DNA of 64,000 nt from Panulirus ornatus (Eukaryota > Arthropoda > Malacostraca > Decapoda > Palinuridae): positions 74,285,935 through 74,349,934 of the forward strand of contig NC_092225.1 in NCBI RefSeq assembly GCF_036320965.1. Direction: 5' to 3'. This document shows positions 41,730-54,825 of this stretch, in pieces (positions within the stretch are counted from its first letter, which is position 1; every line of letters begins with the position of its first letter). Under the pieces are notes generated by a model. The model saw nothing but the letters and a program-made list of their open reading frames with translations. It made no database searches and was not told where the DNA came from. The translations under genes and the position numbers were made by a program.

Positions 41730-44012
41730 CGCACGTTAGCTTGAAGGTAACACCAGGAACAGACGAAGAAAGGTCCCATTGGCTTGTATCCATTCTCTAG
41801 CTGTCATGAGCGGTACACTGGAAACACAGCTCCCTATCCACAACCAGGCCCAACAGACTTACTTGGTTTACTTTGTGTGCCTCTCATGCCCGTGTCAGTA
41901 CTCTGACACCATGTTGCCACCCACATAAACATCGTTCCAATTCGCTCTTCCCCGTGCACCCTTTCACCCTCCAGCATGTCCAGGCCATGAGCACTCGAAA
42001 TCTTTCACTTGATACTTCTAGATCGAATGTGGTCTCTCCCTACTCCTTGTCCCCTCTACTTCAGATGAGTTTATCATGTCAACCTCTCCTTACTTACTCT
42101 CCATATGTCCAAACCATTTCAGCACACAGTCTTCAGCCCTTTCAACCACATTCGTCTGATTACCACCCTTCTATTACTTTATTACTTTATCAAACCACCT
42201 TATACCACATACTGCCCTCAAACATTTCGTTTCCAACAAATCCGCCATCCTCCGCACCTCATCTATAGCCCATGCCTTGCAACCATACAACATTGTTTGG
42301 ACTACTATACCCTCAAACATACCAATTTTCGCCCTCCCACATAACTTCTACATTTTCCCCACTGTTCCCAGAATCTTTGCCATCTCGCTCGCCCTGCGAT
42401 TCTCCTACGCTCTTGTTTACATTCGCTGCCATGCCCACTCACTGGTATTTGAAACAAATCCAAACTTTCTGCATTCAAACACACCTAAAGTAACGTGTCC
42501 CTTTGCCCTGTTTAACCTGATAACTTTGCTTTTGTTCATATTTGCTCTCGATTTCCTCTTTCATGACACACTCCCAAACTTAAGTCACGAACTCCTGCAG
42601 TTTCTCAGTCGAATCTGCCGCCAATACTTTGTCAGCAAACGACATTCGACTCTCTTCCAGGCCCCCCTCACCCCTCTACACGCTGCTTCCTCTCCCATCA
42701 TCATCCCATTTATAAACAAATTAGATATTACGCATCCTTGTCTCAGACCAACCTTCACCTGGAACCACTCGCTCCTCTCCCTTGCTTTTCGTACACATGC
42801 CATCCATTCTTGTCAAAAATTTCACTGCTTCTAGTTGCTTTCCTCCCACACCATATACCCATAAGTCCTCCTACAAGGCATCTGTTAACACTAACATATG
42901 CTTTCTCCAGATCCATAAATACCATACCCAAAGCTTTGTTTCAGTTGAATGTTTAACGTACGGGTAGAAAAAGTGATTATTTCCAAACGAAGATTCGTCT
43001 GCGGCTGGGATGTGTGAGGTTACCGTAAGTTTGGGAGACCGGGGAGAGTAAGCAGTCTGTCTGTAAGGGATGATTGTTCCTGGGAAGTGAGTTGAATGCT
43101 GTTTGCTGATGACTTCAGTGATAGATTCAAGAAAGAAACTGAACTGAAGTCGGTGACTGAGTTTGGAAGATTGTGTGCAAGGAAGAAGCTTAATGTGAAT
43201 AAAAGCAGGATAGAGGGACATGTTGGTTGAGGAGCTAGTTTGGATGGAGAAAATGTGACGTGGAGGATCTTAAATACCTGGGAGTGAACATGGCAGCAAG
43301 TGGAGGGAGAAACGAGTCAGGGTGGGAGAAGGGGGGAAGGGGGAACTAAGGTTCTGGGAGCACTGAAGGTGTGGAAAGAGAGGTCGTTATCTGATAGGGC
43401 TGAAATGGGTATGTTTGAAGGTACAGTCCCGACAATATGAATACGAGGCATGGGATATAGATGAAAATATGCGGAGGATGGAAGGACGGATGGGTTTGGA
43501 AATCAAATGTTTGAGGACAGTATGTGGTGTGAGGTGGTTTGATCGAGTAATGAGTGGTATAGTAATAGAAAGTGTGTAGTTGAGAGAGCTCTAGACGGGG
43601 TGCTGAAATAGTTTGGACATATGGAGAGAATGAGTGAGGAGAGGTTGATAGATATGTCAGAAGTGGAGGAGACGAGAGGAAATAGTAGACCAAATTGGAG
43701 ATGAGAGGATGGGGTGGAAAGATTGAGTGGTCGGTGCCTTAACATGCAGGAGGGTGAAAGGCTTGCACGGGATAGAATGAATTGGACCGATATGGTATTC
43801 AGAAGTATAATAGTCAGCGGACTGAACCAGGGCATGAGGCGGCCAGATGAAACCGTAGTAAGATCTGTGGGGCCTGGTTGTGGACAAGAGGCTGTGGTTT
43901 CGGTCCATTGCGCACGACTGCTAGATAATGGACGTGAGCGAATGCTTTACTTTGCTTGTTCGTAGCGTTACCTCCTAGTTAACGCAGGAAACTGGGATTA
44001 ACTATGATTATA

Positions 44013-44085
<73 letters not shown>

Positions 44086-47000
44086 TAAGTACTACATGAT
44101 TGTTTTCTTTGAGTTACACCACGAGTGAAAGGCACCATCATCGATATTGTTACTGTCAATATATGAGGAGTGATAAGTGTCCCAAGGAGTCCATCATTTT
44201 CTATCTGCTGATTGCAGTACAGCCCTAACGCTGCGAGTGCCTCATGAAAACGATCATTAGGCTTTATGATTATGTATGTTACATAATTTTGTGTATACTG
44301 TACTCATGATTACAAACGTAAGATACAGGCAGATGTAGAGGCTGTTTGAGTGAGGAGTGTGACCGTCTTGCAAGGAAATCTTTGTTACAAATATCATGGT
44401 GAAAGTATTATTAACCGATGATTCATTTCCCAGTATTTTATATTTTCCTTGTTTATCTTTTTTTTTTCCTGCACGTCCATAGGTAAGTGGGTGGTTAATA
44501 GTATAGACCAATCACGTACAGGCAGATCTAAATGGATACCCTCCTTTTGCTGACGTCTGTGTGAGGGATATCTAGTGGCAACATTGGCACAAGTCTACCA
44601 TACATTAAACGTGTATAAATCAATTCCTGTCTTTTACCAGTGTGGTTAAGAATGGCAGAATGGAGCTAGAGTTGGTGACGAAGAACCCTGAGAATCCCAA
44701 GCAGAAACCAGACGAGCACAAGGGTCTTACCTCTATCCCTCCGAACGAGAGTTGTCGGATCCTGAGGGACATGTGTTTCCTGGCTGTGGCTTACTCTGCC
44801 AACCTTGGTGGTACTGGCTCACTGACGGGCACCGGCCCCAACCTGGTGGTCAAGGCTGTTCTCGCCAGGTCACGAATTGTCTTTTTAGCATGGAAGTCTA
44901 GGCCTGATGACTCTCAACTTATCTGGACTGATAAACCTTCTTTCGGATTAAGCCTTCTAAATGTTTTTTTGCCTTTTTCTATAGCTTTGGGTCCAGGTGA
45001 ATGAAGCGATCACTTGCTTAGCATTACAATTAACCAGAAAGTGTAGAAGCTGATGGCTTCCTGGTGTATTGTGTGTCGACGATCGCACGCTCGGCTCGTG
45101 GGCCACCTTCTTCTGGCTAACTACGTGTTATCTTAAAAGCTTCATCACGTGAGCATTTTCAGGTGGAGGTTGCAAGTGTTATCGTTTTTTCCCATCTTCA
45201 GGTATTGGTTAAGCTTTATCTATCTATCTATGCTTATGCTTATGCTTAAGGGTGGGGGTACTGTGTGAGGCGTCCCCTCTATCGCATGCTGATGGTGACA
45301 AGATTGTGGCATATTGAGTGGTATGTGCGTCCCCTCCCCCAGGGAACAATCTGCTTGTCCCCAGGATGCCTGGAACGAAGACAGACTTGAAGCAGCACCG
45401 GAAACTACGGATCTGAGACTTGCGGAAGTTGGTAGGTTGCTACACACCATTGATGAGGAGGGAGAAGTCTGCCAGCCCCTCAAACTTCAACAGGAACCCC
45501 GGGTCGTCTTTTTCCTTGCCGTGGCATATGCTTCCAACATTGGTGGCACCGGCAGCATCACAGGAACCTCTGCCAATTTCATCGCGAGCAACCTCCTGGC
45601 CAGGTCTTATAACGTTGGTTCTGTACACAGAGTGCGCTCATATACTAATGATCCCTCCGCCACGGACGCCCGCGTCACCTTAACGCTTGTGTGAAAAAAA
45701 AAGAAAAATCTTAATTTGCTGTTTTGTTGTCCAGCCGCTGAAGATTAACAAAATTTAGGCAGTTAACCCAGACTTCAGGCACAAAAGTGTCTAGTTGAAA
45801 TTATAGGGAAAATTATATGAAGGACGAGTAGGTGTAGACTTGCTGATCTCGGTGCAAGGTCATACAGAGCTCGGTGCAGTGTCTTTAAAGGACGTAGCTT
45901 TTGCCATGTGAACTGCAATGATGAAAAAGTCATTGTGGAAGTGGTATCCAGAGGCTCCTGGTGTTGGTGCATGATGCTCCTGTCAGCAGACTGGATGGAC
46001 GAAAGGAAAATCAAGAGCTGAGCATCCCAACATGTTGCTCTGGCCGTGGAGGGAGCCTGAGTGGCGATGGCCCTCCCAGTCTGTGGACCTCGCACACCCG
46101 CTCGTCTCCCGTGTGTCACTCTGGATCCTCCCTGGACATGGCTAGCTTTGTCAGGGATATGAAGTGACCTTTATAATGATGCTGTAGTTTAGAGGTTTTG
46201 ATGTAGGAAAAGTATTAATGTAGATTGATTTTAGTGTACAACTAAATATCTTTATTGAATGGCTCTACGGGTACAACAGACAGGAGGACGACAATAGACG
46301 GGAGGAAGAGGACAACGGACAGGAGGAAGAGGACAGCGGACAGGAGGACGACATCAGACAGGAGGACGACAACAGACAGGAGGACGACAACAGAGAAAAC
46401 GACGAAATGCAGGAGGAGATACAGGAGGAAATACAGGAGGAAATCCAGGCAGAGGATTTGCATTCGCTGGAAGAGGGAGAGACGAAACGGTCCACCTTCC
46501 AGATAGCTGAGACGGAGGAGGACGCAGGGCCTAAAGGAGACGAGGAGAAGCGCAATTACCGCTTGATGATGATGTTCTCCATTGTGTATTCTTCTAACGT
46601 GGGAGGGACAGGCCAAATTACAGGCACAGCACCCAACCTTGTCCTGAAGGCAGTCCTCGAGGAGTGAGTAGATGACCTTGTGTTAACCTTTACTGCGTCC
46701 TCCTCGAGTAGTGATCCTTCCCCGCCGGATCGTACACGGAGACGATCATTGACATCTGGCGGGTGTTACGTCCTTTGGAGATGCGCCTGCGCACTCGCGT
46801 CAAGTAAATTTTCACTGCAAATCGTAAATGATCGACATTTACTTTGCTGGAAAGTGTTGAAAGTCTGTAAAGATTGCTGGAGTAAGTTGTTCCATGAATG
46901 TTTAAAGCCTAATGTAAGAAATAAACATGCGCATGACGGTGCTACTTAACACGTATATTTAAGACTTCTAAGCTTATCAATGTTTGCATGTTTCTAAAGC

Positions 47001-50000
47001 TAACAGAAAATCGACAGATGGTCGATCGCTTTTGCATGGCTCATTTTTGATGACTGTTTCACCGCTGCCCTAAGGACGTAACACAGGGTACACGAGCACT
47101 GCCTGATGCTGCACATAAGCAGGTGCAGCGGCAAAGGGTAGTCTGGGGACCACTGACCGAGGTGTGTGGGTATGTCATAACCAAGGAGTGTGAGTGGGTG
47201 TGTGTCATAACATAATCAAGGTGTGAGTGGGTGTGTCATAACATAATCAAGGTGTGAGTGGGTGTGTCATAACATAATCAAGGGGTGTGAGTGGGTGTGT
47301 CATAACATAATCAAGGGGTGTGAGTGGGTGTGTGTCATAACCAAGGTGTGTAGGTGGGTGGGTGTCATAACCAAGGGGTGTGAGTGGGTGTCATAACATA
47401 ACCAAGGGGTGTGTATGGGTTTTTCATAACATACAGTGTGGGTGGACGAAAGCTGACAGAAGGTTTCGGGAAAGTGGAAGATGGAGGACTGTATGGATGG
47501 AAGGAGAACGATGGTTTTGGGTGGATGGAAGGATTATTCTCAAGGGTATGGATGGATAACAGGAAGATGGAGGGGTATAGATGAATAAGGGTTCAAGGGG
47601 TATGGAAGGGGATGGAGGAATATGGATTGATGGAGATGGATAGTTATGGATGGGATGGTCGACGACGGAGGGTCATGGATGGATGAAGGGGTTTGGGCGG
47701 ATGGACAGACTAGAGACGTATAGGATGGAAGATGGTAAGTAATAGTTAGAGCATACATCCCTGCTCTTGATCCTTACTCTCGTTTGTTAGTTTTGTTGAA
47801 CGTTTCATTCATGTTAACCATTTGACACTTTTAAGACGAGTCGGTTTACTTTGTTGCAAGCCAGTGATATAATGGAGACATTGGATGTCAATATATTACG
47901 ATGTAAGCTGACTAGCTTCCTCCTGCAGCGCCTACACTGAGCCATCTGGCCTGAACTTCTTGACGTGGATGATGTTCAACGTGCCTGGGATGCTGATTTG
48001 TGTATTCCTGGCCTGGGCTTGGCTTCAAATTCTATTTTTGGGTCTCTTCCGGTAAGTACCAAGTGTTGGGTCTCTTCAGGTAAGTACCAAGTGTTGGGTC
48101 TCTTCAGGTAAGTACCAAGTGTTGGGTCTCTTCAAGCAAGTACAAATTATTATGTTTCGGATGCAGAAAGTACGCGTGTAATGTTCTAAAGGAGATCTGA
48201 GTGATTTTTGGTTTTCCTTTCTGAATACAGTATCGTGTGGGAGGTAGAAATGTCTAGGTTGACGTTTACTGCTTCGTTTTCCATTGACAGAAGATTGTTA
48301 TCATTGGCCTGTCCACCAATCTGTTCAACAGAGCTGGGTAAAATTTAAAGCGCTGGCAATTTTCTTCACAACCTCGCATCTTCCACAACCAAGTTACTCA
48401 CGGTTCTCGCTTTATCAACGCTGATGACTATGATCATGCTGCCTACATCCGTCATCTTACTACAGTTTGCGTCATGATTTGATCGGTTAAATACGCAAGC
48501 TAACATCCCTCGCCTTCCTCAGTTGTGCCTGGCATCATCTGTCGCAGTGACCTACAGCCACTGCACGTCGGATCTTGCTGTGCCTCTATAGTCTATTTTC
48601 ATTTTCCACTGGTGAACGTTCTGGTCGCTCCAGCGATGACTGTCTCCCAATTTTTCAATTAAGAAATGTTTCGATATTTTTGCACTCGATTTTTCTAATT
48701 CAAATGTGGGTTTGAGATTTTGTGCTTATCAGTCGGTGCATTTCATTTCCAAATCAAACATTTGTCATAAATTGACATTTCTATTGCCGACATTGTACTG
48801 GCAGTCATAACTACTGGCGACCTTGGATGAAACAAAAGCTAATGTTTACAAGAAAAAGAACGTTAGAATTAAATGTCTCCGCCGTTTAGAGACCCGACTT
48901 TGAATGTAGAAATTATATTGGAAGAAGGAAAGGCAATGAATTGAATTAGATAAGATCTGCAGCTTTGTGAATTAAGGTAATGGTATCTCGGGAGTCGGTC
49001 GTTGGGTGGCTGTACTGCGCGCGAACCTTATAATAGGATGTAGCAAGCAGGTGTGCGCTACGGGACCAGGGCATAACGACGCAAACAGCTCACATGAGCT
49101 GTGACCAAAATAATACCCGTAGAACATACAGGGCGAAGCAACATCCTAATAGAAGGAAAAGGGATGATTGGACGTAAATAACAGATTGAATAAGAGGGAA
49201 GGTATTGATAATCTGGCTAACAGAGAGTGGACGGAGCCATCTGGTGGGAAGGAAGCTCGTGTAGATACTAACACCGTGAAAAAGAACGATGACCTATAGA
49301 CACCACCTGGTAAACTTGGTGCAGAAATCGTCAGCGAGACCTTTTTAATGACTTTAAATTATCTCCGGAGAGGCAACTGTTTTGTGTCCACATCTTTGAA
49401 ATTATGGCCACACAATCCTGTGATACTTATTCTAATATGAAAACCTGACCTGTGATCATTAGAACCCTGATACCTTCTCCAGTTTGATAACTTGAGTGAT
49501 CACCACACAATCCTTATGTAATAAAGATATTCAGCTCTAAAAGTCATTCACCACCACGCAACCCGTACGTAACCCTCAACATAACTGTCATTGTCCACCA
49601 CCACACAATCGGTGTGACTGTGGCGTAGAATCTGTGATAACGGAAGGTAACTGGTTGAGGTTGACAGGCTTGCCTTATTACATGTAGGTCATTTAATGCA
49701 ACTGTAACACGGGGATATGAGATTTTTTCATCCCGAAGACTCTGTGCTTATACTGGACTTGTTCTGCAAGGCTGCAGTGTAATTGCCCTTGAAATAGATG
49801 TGCTATATTTGACTCGGTCATAGTGTAAAAATGAATTCTTTGCAGTTACTGCAAGGCGATTAAACTCGTTTAAACAAAAAAGACGTAAGATTAGTTCATT
49901 AGTCTTATAAAACCTAAACATAGTTAGAGGAATACGTAGAATATCAAACAGCAACGGACAATCTGTCCTCTCGAGGCTTTTTGTGATAGACGTCAAACTT

Positions 50001-53000
50001 GCAAAAATGAGGGGAAAGTAAGAAGGCATATAGATGATTCGAAGAGGAAAAGTCTTGTATTTAAACTGTTGATTCAACACGTAATGATTTCCAGTACAGA
50101 CTTGTAATGTTTACACATGTGAAAAGGCCAAGCCAGAGTTAACCACTGGAAGAGGTCGATTTTCTTGTAGCTTCGTTGGTGTTAGGGAACCTCCTACGTT
50201 GGTATTAGCCTTGTTACCCATTAATCCTGTGTTTGGGATTCTCATGTGAAGCTGTTTGACTCTGCACTCGTTTGGTAAGTGTTCATTATACTTTTTTACA
50301 TTAGTGTGTGGTAACCTGCAGATATCGTGTTTTACATGAATGTGGTAACCTGATGAACCTTTTATTACATGAGTTTGTGGTAACCTGCAGGTACCATGTC
50401 ATGTAGTCCACTGTTGGCTGTGATTTGCAACGTAATTCTCTCTCCTTTTGTTGTCACAGATTACAACATGTGTGTGATAAGCCTTTTTTCATATCAGAAT
50501 GACAGCTGAAGTACATTTTAGAATGAAAGTTGAAGTGTCTTTTCAAAATGACACCTTAAGTATATTTTCAGAATGACAGTCGAAGTATCTTCACTGCATG
50601 ACTGGTGGACTATATCAAATGAATTGGTTGCACTAATATAGGTGTCACACTCTCCCGGTAGGAAGAAGAGGATGATCGCGGAAGTGTCACCCGAGCGAAA
50701 GAGAGCAGTCAAGCAACTGGTGGAAGCCAAGTACAAGGAGTTGGGTAACATCACTTTCCAGGAGATGGAGGTACTCCTCCTATTCTTTGCGCTTGTGCTC
50801 CTCTGGCTGTTCAGGGCACCAGAGTTCATCCCTGGCTGGGCCTCATGGTTTGAGGAAACCTACCATGTGTAAGTAGCTAAACATCTTCGGTTCATACAAA
50901 GCCATCTATACACAAGTTCCCATTTTTTCCTTCCATCTCTTTTAACATAATTCTTACACAAATCCTCTCTCCATATTGATATGTTTTCTGTATCTTAAAG
51001 TGAGCCAGGCTAAAATCTGACCCATGTACTGACTCATGGTAGTACATCTAATCCATGTACTTCCTCACCCTTGATAGTACATATTACCCATGTACCTCCT
51101 TACTCATGATGGTTTATATTACCCATATACTTACTAACTCATGATAGTACATGTTATCCATGTACTTCTTTACTCATAGTACATATTACCAATGTACTAA
51201 TAATAGAACATGTTATCCATGTACTTCTTTACTCATAGTACATATTACCCATGTACTATCTTACTCGTGTTGTACATATTACCCATATACTTACTCATGA
51301 TGGTGCATATTAGCCATGTACTTCCTTACGCATGGTCATGCATATCACCTTTGTACTTCCCATCAAGGTAACACCTTGCCTGTGTGTTTTTGCTGATGAC
51401 ACCTGTACCCCCACGCTTACTGCTGACACTTGTACCCCCACGCTTACTGCTGACACCTGCACCCCCACGCTTACTGCTGACACCTGCACCCCCACGCTTA
51501 CTGCTGACACCTGCACCCCCACGCTTACTGCTGACACCTGCACCCCCACGCTTACTGCTGACACCTGCACCCCCACGCTTACTGCTGACACCTGCACCCC
51601 CACGCTTACTGCTGACACCTGCACCCCCACGCTTACTGCTGACACCTGCACCCCCACGCTTACTGCTGACACTTGTACCCCCACGCTTACTGCTGACACT
51701 TGTACCCCCACGCTTACTGCTGACACTTGTACCCCCACGCTTACTGCTGACACTTGTACCCCCACGCTTACTGCTGACACTTGTACCCCCACGCTTACTG
51801 CTGACACTTGCACCCCCACGCTTACTGCTGACACTTGCACCCCCACGCTTACTGCTGACACTTGCACCCCCACGCTTACTGCTGACACTTGCACCCCCAC
51901 GCTTACTGCTGACACTTGCACCCCCACGCTTACTGCTGACACTTGCACCCCCACGCTTACTGCTGACACTTGCACCCCCACGCTTACTGCTGACACTTGC
52001 ACCCCCACGCTTACTGCTGACACTTGCACCCCCACGCTTACTGCTGACACTTGCACCCCCACGCTTACTGCTGACACTTGCACCCCCACGCTTACTGCTG
52101 ACACTTGCACCCCCACGCTTACTGCTGACACTTGCACCCCCACGCTTACTGCTGACACTTGCACCCCCACGCTTACTGCTGACACTTGCACCCCCACGCT
52201 TACTGCTGACACTTGCACCCCCACGCTTACTGCTGACACTTGCACCCCCACGCTTACTGCTGACACTTGCACCCCCACGCTTACTGCTGACACTTGCACC
52301 CCCACGCTTACTGCTGACACTTGCACCCCCACGCTTACTGCTGACACTTGCACCCCCACGCTTACTGCTGACACTTGCACCCCCACGCTTACTGCTGACA
52401 CTTGCACCCCCACGCTTACTGCTGACACTTGCACCCCCACGCTTACTGCTGACACTTGCACCCCCACGCTTACTGCTGACACTTGCACCCCCACGCTTAC
52501 TGCTGACACTTGCACCCCCACGCTTACTGCTGACACTTGCACCCCCACGCTTACTGCTGACACTTGCACCCCCACGCTTACTGCTGACACTTGCACCCCC
52601 ACGCTTACTGCTGACACTTGCACCCCCACGCTTACTGCTGACACTTGCACCCCCACGCTTACTGCTGACACTTGCACCCCCACGCTTACTGCTGACACTT
52701 GCACCCCCACGCTTACTGCTGACACTTGCACCCCCACGCTTACTGCTGACACTTGCACCCCCACGCTTACTGCTGACACTTGCACCCCCACGCTTACTGC
52801 TGACACTTGCACCCCCACGCTTACTGCTGACACTTGCACCCCCACGCTTACTGCTGACACTTGCACCCCCACGCTTACTGCTGACACTTGCACCCCCACG
52901 CTTACTGCTGACACTTGCACCCCCACGCTTACTGCTGACACTTGCACCCCCACGCTTACTGCTGACACTTGCACCCCCACGCTTACTGCTGACACTTGCA

Positions 53001-54467
53001 CCCCCACGCTTACTGCTGACACTTGCACCCCCACGCTTACTGCTGACACTTGCACCCCCACGCTTACTGCTGACACTTGCACCCCCACGCTTACTGCTGA
53101 CACTTGCACCCCCACGCTTACTGCTGACACTTGCACCCCCACGCTTACTGCTGACACTTGCACCCCCACGCTTACTGCTGACACTTGCACCCCCACGCTT
53201 ACTGCTGACACTTGCACCCCCACGCTTACTGCTGACACTTGCACCCCCACGCTTACTGCTGACACTTGCACCCCCACGCTTACTGCTGACACTTGCACCC
53301 CCACGCTTACTGCTGACACTTGCACCCCCACGCTTACTGCTGACACTTGCACCCCCACGCTTACTGCTGACACTTGCACCCCCACGCTTACTGCTGACAC
53401 TTGCACCCCCACGCTTACTGCTGACACTTGCACCCCCACGCTTACTGCTGACACTTGCACCCCCACGCTTACTGCTGACACTTGCACCCCCACGCTTACT
53501 GCTGACACTTGCACCCCCACGCTTACTGCTGACACTTGCACCCCCACGCTTACTGCTGACACTTGCACCCCCACGCTTACTGCTGACACTTGCACCCCCA
53601 CGCTTACTGCTGACACCTGCACCCCCACGCTTTTAAGCTAATGCCTCTCGCAAATAGACTTTGACTTTCCCAGTTGGATAACTTCTGTGATAACATCTCT
53701 ACTCATACGTTAGTTAACACACACTCCATATACTCTTATGTTAACACCTGTCACCATGAACTCAAACAGTTCTCCCTGATCCTCTCGCTTCGCACACCTA
53801 CACAACATATGCCACTCTGTCATCGAACTGATTCGACAAACCTTCAAAATACTCGCACCATCACCTCATCACTACCTGTTATTACTCAACTCTCCTGCCC
53901 CCGTCACCGATGTTCCCGTTTGTTCTCTTGTCTTACACACGTTGTTTACCTCCTTCCAAAACGGTCTTTTTATTTTCCCTAAAGTTTGATACTCACCACA
54001 GTTCTCATTTGCCCTCTTTTTCAACCCTTGCACCTACTCTCATGACCTCCTGCCATTTTCTTTTGTCTCATTTGCACTTTCCTTGTGAATATCATCCAAA
54101 AGCCCCCTCTTTTCTTTCACTAACTACTACTTCATCCCACTACTCGCTACCTTTTCTAATCTGCCTACCTCTCAACTTTCTCATGCCACATGTATCTTTT
54201 GCACATGGTATCACTGCTTCTCTAAATACATCTCACCCTCTCCCCTCACTTCATTTGCTTTAATCTTTTGCCATTCGACATTCGATCTCTCCTGGTACTT
54301 CCTCACACATGTCCTTTTCAAGCTTGCTCACTCTCTCCACTCTTCTCCCCAACATTCTCTACTTTTTTGAAAACCTCTGCAAACCGTTACCTCCGCCTCC
54401 ACAAGATGTGATCAGACATACCTCCAGCTCCCCCTCTCACCACATTAACATCCAATATATATGTATG

Positions 54468-54527
<60 letters not shown>

Positions 54528-54732
54528 ATTTCCTGCATTAGTGAGGTAGCATTAAAAACAGAGGACTGAGCTTTAGAGGGAATATCCTCACTTGGCCTCC
54601 TCCTCTGTAACTTCTTTTGGAAAATTAAAAATGAGTGGAAGATTTCTTCCAGATCCCCTTCTCCCTTTCCTTTTAGTCGCCTTCTACGACACGCAGGGAA
54701 TACGTGGGAAGTATCCTTTATCCCCAATTCCC

Positions 54733-54825
<93 letters not shown>

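Noticed and set aside
41790..44015. LINE twin-priming (5' inversion of a single insertion)
   Set aside because: Both inverted arms carry recognisable 3'-end sequence, so two separate copies fit better than one inverted insertion.
44869..44996. Longer exon 5a ending at the better-looking donor gtgaat (44997)
   Set aside because: Gives exit phase 1, which does not join in frame to exon 6; similarity with exon 5b ends at 44868.
45365..45603. Exon 5b starting at the second AG (45364)
   Set aside because: Entry phase would not match exon 4; the AG at 45342 has a better pyrimidine tract and the right phase.
51310..53641. Open frames of 750-772 codons on both strands (repeats of [27 protein letters not shown])
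   Set aside because: All come from one 27-base repeat whose period is a multiple of three; frames are equally open in several phases and on both strands, and the array lies inside a SLC13 intron.
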